Source: Trichinella spiralis (Eukaryota > Nematoda > Enoplea > Trichinellida > Trichinellidae). Taken from it: 64,000 nt of DNA. This document shows, one piece after another, positions 24,301 to 39,226 of the stretch. The notes beneath the pieces were generated by a model. It searched no databases, had not been told where the DNA came from, and saw only the letters and a list, made by a program, of their open reading frames with translations. Each line of letters opens with the position of its first letter. Within the stretch, counting starts at the first letter, position 1. Both the position numbers and the translations under genes were made by a program. The stretch spans positions 8,328,893 through 8,392,892 of the forward strand of contig CM012953.1 in the NCBI GenBank assembly GCA_000181795.3, read 5' to 3'.

Positions 24301-27300
24301 GTGTTTCATTGTTTGCAAGTATGAGAATAAACTGTGAATTTTCTTATTATTAAATGTTCTCGTCAAGTTGTAAAACAGCGTTCTTCAAGCATTATAATTC
24401 AGCAACATCAATTCACGAGTGCTGCATACAGTTTGCTTGCATTTTATTTTATCAAGTATACCGTGCAATGAACATGCTTAACTAATGACCGTGATATTTC
24501 ACGTTGATTGCCTTTCAATCAGCATCTGATGCATGATGGAAATAATTTCTCCTCTTTCACATAATCATGTTATACATGTAATAATATAAAGAGGAAAGCA
24601 TGAAATTCATGTCGCATAAACCGCTGTTGGAAAATTTATATAAGTAAGTACGTTCAACTTCATGAGCTTCTTATTCACAAATTCAAGTTGTAAATTCGAC
24701 TGTTGCTCAATCAAAATTATAATATCAAGCTCAATAGCATTTTAATCATATTTTCCAAGTAATTAAATAGCACTATAAAGTCTACTTAAAGGAATGCTTC
24801 TTTGATATTTATTTTTTTTGATAATACAAATGTGTATTTAACATCATTTTATTTTGTTTAATAAAAAAAACATTTCTGGCATCATCTACGTTTTATATGT
24901 AAAAATCGTGATAACTTATCCAGAGTATTATGACAAAAATAGAAGCAATGTACTGATTATCTCATTTTCAAAGCAACCATAGCATTAATTTAGTTTTCAT
25001 ATAATGCAGAGCAATATGAAATATAGATGATCAAATTTTTCATGAACAATTTTTTTAATAAACTGCTTTTTAAACTTTTATTATTATTTATACTTTAAAA
25101 TTGAATTACCTAAACTGAAAATTTTTTATTTTGAACCATTTAAAAATGTTATATTATTATCAAGAATGGTTTCTAAATCAAGCGTGCAGATTGTATGGGA
25201 CAGTAAAAATTTTTTTGCATCAATATAATTAATTATATTAATTTGCATGCACAATATGAATGCACGCAGGTTATTTCTAATAGTAAAAGTATCAGTTACG
25301 CTTTTAATTTCTCATAATATCACATAGCACGTAATAAAAATGCGTTAATAAAGTAATAATTTTTCCAACCAGTGATAATGAGAATAAAACAAAAGTGTTA
25401 TATGCATATGCAAAAATTTTATACCTAAAAATGTTAATTTTGTTTTGAAATATAAAAAACACCACCTAGATAAAATATATCACAAAAAATATTAAATACC
25501 TTTCTTTGAATACTTAATCTTTAATAAAAGAGAGCAAATTAAATTAATCTTTAACATTGATTCTTTATCAACGCTTCAGATTCATTTTAAATTGATTAAC
25601 GATAGCAAACTTCATGTTTCTTGCTTGCCAGTTACAACCGTTGTTTATTTTATTCTATTTGAGTGATCAAAAGATAGGCATACATGGTTTTACTTTAATA
25701 CAACAGCCAGTGTTTAACTTCGATTCAGATATATTTCACATGATCATCCTCTTTTCAAACATTTAACTTTCTTCTAAAGGTTTATCGCAATTAACCTACT
25801 TGTATCTTTGAATAAATTACACAGTATTTCTTTTTTAAAGAAAAAAATTCAGAAAATATAATTTCATTTGTTGTATAGTTTTCCGTGTTGCAACTACAGG
25901 TATATCAATAGTTCCTGCAGCCTATTGAAATAATAAAAATATGTTTAAGAAAAAATTAAATTTAACCAGCTTGCTTAATTAAAATACAATATAAACTTTG
26001 TTCTCTGAAACGAATGTTCTGTCTATGATGAAATAAGAAAAAAAATAATACGACCATTTGAAGAAGCAGTTCAATCTTTCGTAGTATTCACTTTATTGAT
26101 TTTGTCAGCGGTGAGCAAGCTAAATAGCTTGGAAAGCAAAGCATTAATAAGTAGCAAAAGTTCACAAATTCAGACAGTTTTAAAATTAAAATTAAACTCT
26201 CAATGGTAATGACTTTAAGCAAGGATATTACGTTCTTAAGTTCAATAGTATTGCCGTTTATTATTAAATTAGTATAAATAGTTCAGTTGTATATTGTTAA
26301 TTAATACAAGAATTATGCTAATTATTTGAAGCCTTAGATACCCTTTGCCCTTTAGTTGGCTGGTGGGTCTTTACAGGCGTGAAGTTGATTTACAGCCTGT
26401 CATTCATTTGATATAGTAGTGTTAAAATTGTGATGCTGCGGCGAAGCGTCGGCATGATATTAGAGCTTCAAAGAGAAGAACAATTAGCGGATTAAGCATG
26501 GCGTCTGTAGGACCGGCGCTTCTTTGGCGCCGTTAGGGGTCTAGCAGTAGTCTATGAGTAACATTCACCAACGGCCGGTGTCAATAGGCAAAGGTCAGTT
26601 TGTAGAGTCAGTTTGGGATGTGGGAAAAACGACAACAAGAGCCAACAAAAACTAATTATCCTAATCGATTGGTCAGCGATCCACCGGTGTCAAAGTGCCG
26701 CCAGCGTTACGTAGATAGAGGACCAGTTGCGTCACGGCGGGCGACCGTTGGAATCCAAGATTCAGGTCAGTGATAAGCCGCTACTGACTACTGACTGCTG
26801 ACGCTGATCCCACGGCCACCGCAAACCTACTAGACTGGACGATGGCCAACGCTGTAGACTAATCTTGACAGCCAATCACCGCCCATGCATTTTCTCATAC
26901 CAGCTTTTTCTTAATCACAATTTTTTGGAAGCTAGATCGTCACAGCTGATTACGACATCTTGTCAAAGAAGAGAAATTTGACCTGTTCATACAATATCAT
27001 AACAAATAACTGACCAGATTCCAAACATCCTTTTTAACTGACAGCTAAGTAATATCATTTTGTACATCTTTTTCTTCTGTGAAAACAACAAATTACAAAA
27101 CATTACATAAGTAGCTCCATTTTTACATTTGCATTCCCCAGTTGCATGCTTACAATCTATACTATGCTAAAACAAGCTCAATAAAATGCATTTATTAATC
27201 AAAGTAATTCATTGCACTGAGTATTATAGCATTATTATTGATTTGAAGTATATTTAATACTGACAATCATAACTTAATCTTTCAGTTATTTGAGCAAATA

Positions 27301-30300
27301 CCCCCTTAAATTACTGTAGACAACTCTGAAGTTGGGCGCTTTTTACTCAAATAATTTATTTTGCAAAAATGCATCACGAACTTTTTCCTTGCTACAAAAT
27401 TACAATTGACAATTAAAAGTAAATTGCAACTGAAAACACTTTTTGTTAATTGTTTTTATAACACTTTAAGCTGTGAGAAAATGTTTTAAAAACAAATTCA
27501 ACATAACGCTCACGCTCTAATTCACGCTAATGCACAACAAATAGCATTGTAAAATGCATTTCAAAAGCAATTAGGCCAAATTTCTATCTAAAAAACATTC
27601 TGAAGTTGAGAATTATGTAAAATTTTATGCAATACAAAATACTGATACGCACAATAAATTATTCTCAGAGTGTACAATGCTTTTTTATGATGCCAGGGTA
27701 GTATGCTGATTAAAAGTAAAACGGAAAATAATAGGGAAAATAAATAAAATTATTTTACACATCTGTAAAAGTTAAATTCAAAATGCTACACAACAAAATG
27801 CGAAGTTCAATGCTTTGCAAGAAATAAGCAGTAAACATTGTAAAATTATGCGTTACAAGTAATAAATCAGTAAATATGCATTTGGAGCTTTGCTAATGCG
27901 TTTTCACTCCTTCAACGTAGCAACTGCTAATAAAACTAAAACTTTAAAGCAACATCATAGCATTTCATGATCAAATTGTGATTTCCCACTTTAGTGATAG
28001 CGTATTATCATTGCTCTCTTTGTTTATCAAACATGATTTTATCATCATGCGAAATGACTAATTGTTCATATGACAGAAAAATGATACTTTGACAACCGAT
28101 GTAATTTTCGATTTTTATTTGGATGAAAGAAAAGTGAGGATGAGTATCCTAGCAAGGACAAATCGTATCCGGTCCCTAGCTACTCTGCTCATTGTACATT
28201 AGTGATAACTTTGGCTCGGCGCCACCGTCGGCGAAGCAGAAAACAAATCTGCTGAATGGGTTGGGCTAATCAAGATATCAGGAACGGTTCGGCGCGTTCA
28301 TTAATAATCACGGTCAGGAAGTGGTCAAAAGACACGCCCCTTTTGATGTAGGCGCGGGGTCAAACATGACGCCTGTCAGTCGCCGCTTCAGCATTATTAG
28401 AGAACGTTCGTCCATAATAATTTTTCATACAATACAAGCCCTTTTGTTGGGGTGGAGTAGTCTCGTCAAGGTCAGTAGTGGTGGAATAGCTTCAATGGTG
28501 GAACCTTTGTGGCAAGCAGGCGTGAAAAACTACCATTCACTAAATGAACATTGATCACTGCCATTCCATCTACTCTCCACAACATGTAAACCTCTGAAAG
28601 CCGACCTTGCCTACAGTGACAGTCATTATCGTTAGTCGCGAATTATCGGCGCCAGATTGGCCTTTCTGCATTTAGGGGTCAAAAGCCAAAATTTTTCTGA
28701 CCTAAGAGTATCATTTTGAATAACCTCTCAACATTATATGTTTATATTGCACAGAAAGCGCACACTAATCTCACAGTATTAAGTATGCAATTCCTCAATA
28801 GCAATTTCATGTATCACTTCACTTGAAAAGTTTGATACTACTCATGAATGAATGCAAGATTGATATTTAAAATATTACATTACATCGTTAAACAGTTTAC
28901 TATTAAAAGCAAATAGCTTTATTAATCAAATGTAAATTATTAAGTAATTTTATTTCAAATTTAAAACTGAATCAAAATCCCTTTAAAAATAATCATTTAT
29001 CACATTACAAGGAAAACGGACAAATGAAAAAATTCAATAATATCAGAGTAAACAGTTTAATAATGGAAGTTATTTTATTGCAGATTTGTCAATAGTTGCA
29101 TTATTAATTGCTAAATGTTCAACCCAATGACAAATAGCAATAAAAGGATCTAATCAGAGAAATCTAATTATAAAGCTCGAGTTCTGCTTATTACATCATC
29201 GAATTTTTTAAAGTTTATTTCACTTTCTACATTTTAATATAAAATGAATAATGAAACAATAAAATAAAATTTAACTGAATTTAAATATACATACAGATAT
29301 GACTTCATGTACATTTATTAAAGTACAAATTCATTGGAAATCTTTTAATGATTTATGAATTAATGAAAACCTGAAAGCATGTTTTACGTGGGAAAAATAT
29401 CGTTAAATAAATGATATTTAACACGACAATGCAAAATGCTCATTCAATATGATATGATCATCAATAAACATTTACCATGCAAATAGCTCACTTTGCAAAA
29501 CAAAATATGGCTTTCCCTAATTTTATTTACTCACGTTTAGCTTTTTTGTTTTCATAAAAAATATTATAAAAATATTCCTAGATTAATGTTTGCTTTATGA
29601 AATAAAAGAATTCATTAGTTTGCAAATCAGTTCTCAGTTGAGTTTAATGTTTAGTGCCTAATGACGTCATTTTTGCAGGAAATTATGAAAATTGTATTTC
29701 ATAAGTAAAATGCATTTTAGAATATTGAAATGAAACAAAAATTATAAAATTAAACTTTTAACTAAATACCTGCGTTACGTTTCAGAAAAATAAACATCAA
29801 AGCATATTCAGAATTTTGTATTTGCTAAAGTTTATCATTAAGCATAAATTTTGAAATTTCTCACTAAAAAATTAACTTTTTATTAATGCTAAAAATGTGC
29901 ATGTGTGTTTATTTGGAATAAAACAATGTGAAAATTCAAGTGCGCCATTATATTTCTTAATTAATAAAGATTAAATATAATAAATATATTTTTAAATTTT
30001 ATAAAATGTTTTTATGTCATAAACTTTCAAAATTGCGATTCTAATTTATAATTAATGATCCAGTGATGTTACTATATAAAAAAATACTATATACATACAT
30101 AAATTTACGTGTGCATGTGTTTGCCAGACAACACTGTATCAATTTAAAGGCTACACGCAGTATTGTTTATTTAAGTAAAAACATTTTTTATTTACAAAAA
30201 AAATATTACATTAGTATAAATTAATTAGCATAATATCAGTTAACTAAATTTAAATTTTTGTGCTCGTGATAATTGGTAAAAGAATAAACTGGCATTGCTG

Positions 30301-33300
30301 GATTATATGAAAAAGTGCGGATCGAAATTTTTGCTCTGCTCTGCGTTGTCCTACGATGCTAGCTAGAAAAAACAACACCAGATGTTAAATTTCTAAATCG
30401 ATGACTAATTTCAAAACGTGAATACAAATTTGAAAAAAAAATCTAGATTTAATTTGCAGTTCCATTTGAATGAAAATATGAGGCTGCATGAAACGACATG
30501 ACACTGATAATTGTCATTAAAGCGCTTGCAAATGGACGTTAACAAGTATTATTAAAACTACCCAGACACCCATTGAGAAGCAAACTGTACGCCATTAAAC
30601 AACTATCTGTTTCTCAACGACTTTTAACAAGAAAAAACTATAAAAAATGATTTACGACACTTTTTTATGTAGCAATTTTGAGTAAAGTAGGAAAATAGGC
30701 GTTGACAGATGACCAGCACATTACAATCTGTGGAAGCTACGCTTGCACCAAGCGGACTTATTATTTGAATTACAACTGCGACGCGCTGTGTAGAAGCTGC
30801 TCAGACAAGCGGAAATTTTTCAACTGTCTTTATTTCTGTTTTGCCAGTTTTGTTTGTATTCTATACCGAAAAGCGATGCCATATGCTTTTCCATGCAGAT
30901 GACCATATGACGGTCACTTTTGAACCAAGCCAAGGGCGTTTCACACAAACGCACAGCCGCGACAGATTTCCTCCTTAAGGACCACTGAACATTGATGAAC
31001 AAAGCGCTTGTCAACTTTACAGCATAACTCAATTCATCTTTTATCATCACTATTATCATCATCATTATTAATTTTAGATGGGCGAAGAATTTTAATTTCA
31101 TTATTATTCAACAACGTTACAAGTGACCAATTTTTCACACTATTTGAATTTTTTCTATTAATAAAAATTTCAATATGCATCATCATCATCTTGTTGCTTT
31201 TATTTGCAGCACATTTTAATTTCAATTAAAAAATATCATATTTTGACTTCATTTTAAAATTTTCATCTGTTTTTTGCAACAACATAAAAATTAATCTAAT
31301 GATAAGTAATTGGATTTTTTTTGAATTTATTAAAATTATTGCACTTTTGTAATATTTATTTTTTAAATACTGTCAATATTAATTGAATCTTAATATTATC
31401 AGATGGATTGTATTTGAATGTAAATAAATCAGCTTATGAAATCAAAACAGTTTTATTGTCCTGTTTTCTTCTTTGAGTAGTAGTAGGTGAAGTTTAAAGT
31501 AATCTGATTTTATAACTTCAAAATTTTTTTCTGAAACTATAATAGATAAAACTTACATTTATCATATTTACTTACAATAATTGTTGAACTCTTGAATTAT
31601 CGAAACAATCTGGAGATAAGTGTGCAATTTGCAGAAAAATATAGACATAATAAGCTAATAATTCTTCCTGATAATACTTTTTTATTCATGATGAATTAAA
31701 ACTTAAATGCTAGTTATTAGTTTAAAAAATTATTTTAAATCGTTTCAAAATCACATTTATTCAAACAGTCACGCTATTTAAAATCAGATTAATGTCACTT
31801 CAAAAACAAAGAATATATTTAACTGAAAGAATTTGAAATTTTTGCCAGTTGAATATTTCAACAAAATAATTATATAAATTTCACGTAATTCAAAAAAAGG
31901 CAAAGACTTTTTATAGTACATATAAGTGATAATACAATCATTACTTTCAGAATTTTAATAATAAACTTAAATTAAACGTTACGAATATAGACGTTAAAAG
32001 GTTTTATGAAAGTAATGCTTTCTTCAGTTGTGCAAAGATATCTGCTAAAAAATGTTTGTTATTAATAAGCTATATATAACAAATATGAATGCTTAATTCT
32101 TGCTATTTTGATGTAGCATGTCAAAAAATGACATAAATTATATTTTAACATAAATTTAAAAAAGTGTAAAATTACAATAATTGATCTATTTCATCTTTTA
32201 ATTTGCAAAGGGACTTTATCTGCAATTTGCTTCATGAATCGTACAAAGAAAAAGATACAGTGAAAAATATTTGATTGAATTTCACTGCTCCGATGCATTT
32301 TACGAACAAGTTTATATAATAATTAATATGAGAAATTTTTATGAGAGGTGGAAATTTTTTGAAAAGCAACTGAATAATCTCAGTTCATTAGTGATAAAAC
32401 ATGATTCAAAGTGCTTGAATTTCTGGTCATTTCATCTCAGCACAACAAACTAAAGCCTGAGGCAGAAAAAATTGGAACACATTGGCGCCTTGTTGCACAA
32501 TAATATTTATCGTTTGCATCCGTTCTGCTGCAGAGAAGACGTTAATAATTAAATTTTTTCTGCTCTTTTTGCACATTTTCAAAAGTTCTAGTATTGAAAT
32601 TTTGAAAAAACTTGAATAAACGGTTGAAAAGCAATCTCTCCAATAATTTGGGTTATGAAAAGACAATTTTTTTAAAAATACCCTTATTATAAATAAAAAT
32701 AAATAAATAAATAAATACAACGTACATAGATTGATGAGTAAAAAAATAATCAAGCAGAACAATAAAAAATGACAAACGGAAATGACCCGCTGTGATAAAA
32801 AGTAAAATAAAAGTGGACTACAGCGTGAATTCGAGCTTTTTGCCAGTTTTCATCACCTGTCACTGGATGATCATCACTGTGATGGTGTCGATTTCAGCAA
32901 TAAAGCGGCGCCAAACAGGCGACACATGCTATCATCAAATATGATGCCGGATTCAAGATGGTCATTAAAAATTTGAACGATAAATCTTGGAGAAAATTCT
33001 ATCTGTCGAAAAAGGTACCCCTCAACTTCATCAGTCCTGTTTTGCCATATTGAACAGTGAAACGTCGTCACATTGCCGGTATTTTTGGCAAATCAGACCG
33101 ACCAAAACGGTCGTTATTTTGGTCGTTTAAGCGTTCTAAATTGACGAAAAGCGTCGCAGGGGTGGGAAAATGTCATTAAATTATTTGTCTCCAAATCGGG
33201 GACCAGCCGCTTCCAACCGTGTAGTGCTTACGTGGAAATTTGTGAAATCAAAACGAGGACAAAAATCCCAAACTGTTATAAATATCGCTCTTATAAATTA

Positions 33301-34602
33301 TAGTCAACTATGCTAATAATACAATATAACACAATCTTAACTTTTACATGACACCAACAAATCATATTTACAATACAGATAATTCGAGGTAATTGATAAT
33401 TCTCAGCACGATTTTTTTGCACGCATCATCATCATTTTAATTTCACAATACTGTAATGCGTATTCCAATTTGAAATATTAATAGAACAAATAGTGTAGCA
33501 ATTAATTATTAAACAAGCTTTTAGGTTAATGCAACTTTTGTTTATACATGTATGCAGATAACTTTATATAACTTATTTTTATTAGTAATCAAAAAAATTC
33601 TATTTTATTTGACACACAAAAATTAGAAAAAAATTAAAACATTAATTAAGGGTTCAAAAGTTGAATTAGACAGAAAAAATTTGCATCTCATTTAATTAAC
33701 GTTTAAATAATTGGCTAAATCATATTTTATTTTCAAAATTTCTACTATCTGAGCGAAAAATTACAGTTTTTGATGCGCTTTGGATGAGAATTACATTTAA
33801 AATAAAAAATTTTACAATAATGGTTGATTTATAAATGAAATTTCTGTTAAAATAAATCATTTTTTATAAAAAATATTGTGAATGCAAAATTTATTGCATT
33901 ATCAGAATAATTCTTAAATTAGCAACTATTAAATCAACGATTCAAAAATTGGCATATGATTTTATAATTTATGCTTATGAATTTTATTCATCGTATAAAA
34001 TATTTGTTAATTATATTTTGTTTTTGTAAATTAAAAAAATCACAGTAGTACTATATGTATATAAAAACAGTTTAAATGCAAGACTTAAAAATCATATAAA
34101 AAAGAATTTATGTACGAATTTTAAATTTAACATTTCAAAAGATACAAATGAAATTAAAAAGTATGATTGATGTACTATGGAGAAAATAAAAGCTAAGAGG
34201 AAAAATAAAATTTTTCGATTATGCTGCATTGTTTCTTCTGCAGTTTGGCAACTGCTATAAAAGTGCGAAATATATCCGCACAAGCTGTTTTAACGATAAT
34301 TCATTATTTCTTCAGTTGTCCAATAATTTTTTAAATAATTTATGCATTTTTAATGTGAGCAGTAAAAGCAATAATAAAAGCTTATTTTCTTTTCTCTAGA
34401 TTTATATTACACCTTAAATTCTATGAAAACCTTTTAAACAACTATCACAGTTTTCATCAGTGAATTAATTAATTATTTTAAACTGAAGAAAAAACTGAAA
34501 AAAATAAGGAGAATTTGCTTTTGTTAAATTTCACATAAAATTGACGTTACTAATTTTTTTTAAATAATTCTAATAATTTAAATATATTCTTTCAAATGAT
34601 AT
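24301..34602. other. Gene-poor region upstream of Pax6 with GC-rich islands
   Basis: Ten kilobases without a recognisable exon. Most of it is AT-rich, but discrete GC-richer islands stand out at about 26,340-26,960, 28,130-28,700, 30,660-31,000 and 32,780-33,260. They contain homeodomain-type sites such as GGATTA and ATCGATTGG (26.49 and 26.66 kb) and a hairpin at 33,099-33,125. Open frames inside the islands (for example 28,321-28,554 and 30,702-30,902) match no family. The islands look like cis-regulatory modules for Pax6, by inference. Confidence 0.45.
32690..32717. repeat. (AAAT)n simple repeat
   Basis: A short tetranucleotide tract of AAAT/AAATA units, clearly visible and of no evident function. 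Confidence 0.8.
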
Positions 34603-35163
34603 TCTCATGGGGTTCCACGTCATAACAGTAGTGATAACGACTTAACCAAACTGGGAGGCTAAATAATCTCTACTAATGCTAAGATGAAGAAGATAAAAAC
34701 ATTAGGATAAAGGGAAAGGAGGCACTGCGAACAGGAAGTTGGCTTACGGCAGCACCGGTCCCGTGATTCCAGACGCTTGCTCCAGACTGATCAACCGGTC
34801 CGGACATGTCTGGAGGTGCAAAATTTCCGCTTTCATGCTAGCATGGTCCAACACAGCGCGAGAATAACGCAAAATGCGAGTAAATACGTAATGCATGAAG
34901 TAAATACTATAGTCGCAATATTTTTTAAAAAAGATGCGCCGGACACACTTCTGACAATAATTTTGACTATTAATCACTCAATCAAACGAATAAAAAAATA
35001 AATATGGAATAAATATTTAGCATGAAAATTAGTAGACGCGGTCCGTGATATTATTTACTGCAGCTTTCAGACGATTGCGTAAAATTATAAAGCATCGACG
35101 AATGTATGAACAGAAATGGCAAGTCGCCGGAACGCACATACCCCGGCTATTGAAGGCCGACTG
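34603..35163. mobile_element. Tigger/pogo-like MITE (copy B, inverted, truncated)
   Basis: This segment aligns in reverse orientation with most of copy A (11,348-12,064). It includes the GGTTCCAC motif, the GC-rich centre with GCTAGCATGGTCCAACACAG, and a terminal AAGGCCGACTG at 35,163. The low-coordinate end lacks the terminal inverted repeat present in copy A, so it is 5'- or 3'-truncated. Divergence from copy A is substantial, implying an older family. Confidence 0.72.
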
Positions 35164-38100
35164 CACAAGTGAAAGTTGCTTATTTTATAAAATTATGAAA
35201 ACAAACCAATCTTTACATTTTATAAAGAAAGATGAAAAGCTTTTTCTGAAAGAAACTACTTTCAAATTATTGAGCTTGTGTTGAAAATGACGCCCCAGCG
35301 GTAGATTTATGATTCAGCGGAAAAGTAGCAAACAAGATTTGAAGATGTCAACTTTTTGAGTTTTATTAGCCTGGATGCAAAAACAGAAAGCTTGATTTTG
35401 TTGACGTTGTTGGGTGTGTTTTGCGAGTGGATGCGCGATTTTATGGAAGAAAGAAATTGTCGAGATCCACTGCCGTTGAACAGTTATGAACAGTGGACGG
35501 ATGGTCGGTCAGATGGATAGAGATAATCGCCGCTCCAGCGAACTATGCACAGTTTCACCGCGAATCTGACAAAGCAGGCGGAAATATGGCTCGTTGAGGC
35601 AATCATGCAATTAAAAAAATTTTTCCAAAATTTTTACATCGTGCAAAAAGCTGTGTGCATGCGTGCGCTTGATGTCAAACTTACCACGAATTCTTGGAAA
35701 ATTGGCTTCAAAATCAGGGGAAAATGTACACTTCGGACTTGACTGAGAAAGCGACAGACGTTGGATTCGTTTTTGCACGTTTTACGCTTGAATGTGATCA
35801 AAGCAGTCGGACTTGATTCAGCCAACCAATCGCAGAGGTACCGTATCTAACATGGAACAGAGTGACATTCTTCATTATTGCCGCCGTTGATTGACTGCCG
35901 GTTGATCAACCTTGATTGAACACGATTTTACGGTTTGTCGGCCATAAACTACCGTACGCCGTCGGAGGTTTACTAATTGCATGCTCTGATGAAATGGCAT
36001 ACTGTATGCTGCAGCGCAGTTTTGCCATGTTCTCTGAGGAACCCCGTTGCCCAGTTCGCATTAGCGTAATGGACTTTGCCATTCTTTAACTCTTCATTTT
36101 ATGAATAGGGTTTTAATCACGCGGTCGTGAGCACGTCAGTGTTGAACGGCTTGCACAGGTGAAAGCCTGACCAGGATGTGTCGCTTAAAATCGAATTCAA
36201 ACCCGGCAGGGTCGGCAAAAGTTGCTCACGCCTCAGCGCCCAAATACGCCTTGGGAGGTATCTTTTGTTGGATCTGTAAACAATTCAATTGCTCGGGCAA
36301 CTCTAAAATTTATATTCAAAAAGTAAAAACAAATGTTTACCAACATTATTGCTGATTTACAATAATCTGAACCAAAAATTCAACTGAAATTCATATTGAA
36401 ACCAAAAATAAGTTGATAATTCTAATAATTTTATTATTCTCAATACTTGTCTCATTCATCATTTATTTTTTGAGCATTCATTGAATTGGTCTGACATTAT
36501 TAACGCATATCCCTTTTTTAAACTTTTTTTAAAACTCTTAAATTTATCATACATGAAATTTATTAAACTTACTATTTTAAACCTTTTGTTATGTCATGCA
36601 AATTATGCATAGGTAGGCGATTGAGTAGCAATGGAATGCAAAGGCAAAGGCGTTATTCTTCATATTAATTTTGATTTCAACTTTGCTCAGCATAATCATA
36701 GTATTAATGGCAGAAACCAGCAAATTCTATATTACACAAATGCATATATGTATATAAGATTTGTGTGGATTTTCATCTTAAAACTAAATACAATTTTTGA
36801 TAATTAATTTACCTAAAAAACAAAATTAGACAAAAATTATTTATTATAATTAAAAAATTCATTTAAAAAATTCTCTATGAAAAGAATATAAAATGTATTG
36901 TTACGGAAAGTTCCAAGCAATGAAACGGTTTCTACTGAAATTGGCTGCTTAATGAAAATTTGCAGCTTTGAAGTGCTAATTTTTAATTATCATTATTACC
37001 ACTTTGCAAAATATGCATTATTAAATAATAAAATAATTCACGGTAAAATAGTGTTTGACTTGTTTGAAAAGGTGGCTTTATTAACGTAATGAAAAATTTA
37101 CAATGACTGATAATAAAATGCATCAACAATTATTAATTAAAGTGTAATTGAAAAGAAGTGTTGAACACAGGCTGAAAGTTTCGCTTTTAATGTGTCCATC
37201 ATTTTGCATAAAAAACAACTTGCCATGCATTATATCTTAATTACTGAGCAGCTTTTCCATAATATTAAAATTTATATCTTAATATTTTGCTCTCAAGTGA
37301 AAAATAGAATAAAAATTTTAAATTCGATGAAAAATTAATATTGAAATATATCACTCTCGAAGTTAAAACTTTTTTATTACATATCTTTCGTTTCATCTTT
37401 ATTTAATTGTTCTTTTTTCGAAATTCTATTCTGAAACTGCTTTGTTTTGTATACTTTTTTGTAGATGATCTCAATTGGAAAAAAGGAATTTTCTTAAACT
37501 GTTTGAAATGCAGATTTTGGTAAATGTATATAAATATTTAGTTTGTTTGTTACTTCAATAAAATCAAATATTATTTGTTTAAAACGTTTTTATTGCATTA
37601 TGTCAATATTTTATGATTAACATCTTGCAGGAATTATAAAGCAGCCTCAATATAAATTCAGTATTTAAATGTAAAAGTGGTAAGCATAGATCATTATTAT
37701 TATGTTATAAATATGCGCCATTTTCCATATTTGCACATAATGCGAAATATTCACTAATTATTGCAATAGATACTCTTCAGTTTATCACTTGTGAACTGCT
37801 ATGAATTTTATTTCTAAAATTTTAATTTTACAAAAAAGTAAATGAATGAATATTGAGAAAAGCAAATAAATTGAAACAAACTTAAATATTACTAAATGCA
37901 AATAAGTGCAATTTAAGAAAAAAAAGTGGAAAAATAAAATTTTGCAACGACAAATGTGTATACGTTTGAAATAATAATCTCAACTATTCTGAATCATATT
38001 TCAATAAATATAATTAATGCATTTCGTTACAAAATCTGTTATGCAATTAAAACTTATTGTTTATTCAATGTCTTTTCAAAATCTGCAAAAGTATTTAGTT

Positions 38101-39226
38101 AATTTTCTTATTATAGAACTTTTCTTCTTTTCACGAATACAATTCTTGGCTAATTGATCAAAATTCTTAGTTTAGTTTAACAATGCTAATTTGCTTCAAA
38201 TATATGTTGAACAATTTTCACTTTGACCAAGCCATTTGCAATTAGTCATTGCATTTCCCATGAAGCAAATGAATATACAAGAAACAAATTTTAATAGTTC
38301 CAAACAATATATGAATTTTAAAATAACTCGTTTAAAAAACGACACCGTCTTTCTTACAAAAATATACCCAAAGTTGAATTTTCAATTTTTTCCAATTTAT
38401 TAAACTTGCAAGACAAAAAAACATGTAAACCCTTATGGAAAGCTCAAATTTGCATAATTTAAATATATTAAAAATAAATTTTAACAAAGTATCGCATTGC
38501 CTAGTGTCGAAATTTATGAGAAATAGTTTTCAGTTTTATTCAAAGGTGTGGATTTTTGCATAATGAAAAGAATGTTAACAAGCTAAAAGCGAATTTTAAC
38601 AACAACTGTAGTAATCGATCCATTGGGAAGTAAAAAGGATCACATACAAATTGAACCATCTCGCATCGTTGAACTGAGATTGGCTGAAAAGTGACTTCAT
38701 TTTCCACTAAGCTGCATAATCTATAACCTTTGATCGATATTCACCGAATCAAGAGGGCATATCGCTACCAATTTCCCTTTGTCCAAAGCTCAGCCATCCA
38801 ATCTGGTCAACTTTGAACCAATGAAGAAAACATTCGCAATTTTTCGCTTCAACGCCCCACTTGATCTTCTTCAGAACTAAATGACAAGGTACAGAAGTTC
38901 GAGGCAAGATATGATTACGCCAAACAGTAATCAAATAATAAAATATAAACGCATGACTAATAAATCTTGATTGTTTACCACCACATATCTAATGATTGCA
39001 ATTTCACATCTATTCACTTAAATCAAATCTGTTTTATCATTCATTCAAAGACCGTTTTGTATTTCAGTCTTTTACTTCTTCATATATTTAATATATATGA
39101 TTCTATTATATTTTCTGTTTTTTTGTTTCAATAATTGGATTTAATTGTCGCAAAAATCTAAATATTACCAAACGCAAAGAAAATTAATTATTAATTAAGC
39201 AAAGCCAAAATTGAAGAAAACAAAAA
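35164..39226. other. Intergenic DNA with two GC-rich islands
   Basis: No gene is recognised. 35,290-36,300 is a one-kilobase GC-richer block and 38,580-38,940 a smaller one just downstream of the oxidoreductase gene. 36,300-38,580 is featureless AT-rich sequence. The blocks may be regulatory like those nearer Pax6; no tRNA or other RNA structure was found in them by eye. Confidence 0.4.

Noticed and set aside
28321-28554. 77-codon open frame in a GC-rich island
   Set aside because: Starts at a non-ATG codon, no recognised domain, no splice context; more likely part of a regulatory island.
30702-31229. Overlapping short frames on both strands
   Set aside because: Conflicting strands and frames, low-complexity residues, no similarity to known proteins.
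36110-36250. Possible tRNA-like stretch (TTCAAACCC phrase)
   Set aside because: No matching acceptor, D or anticodon arms could be paired on either strand.
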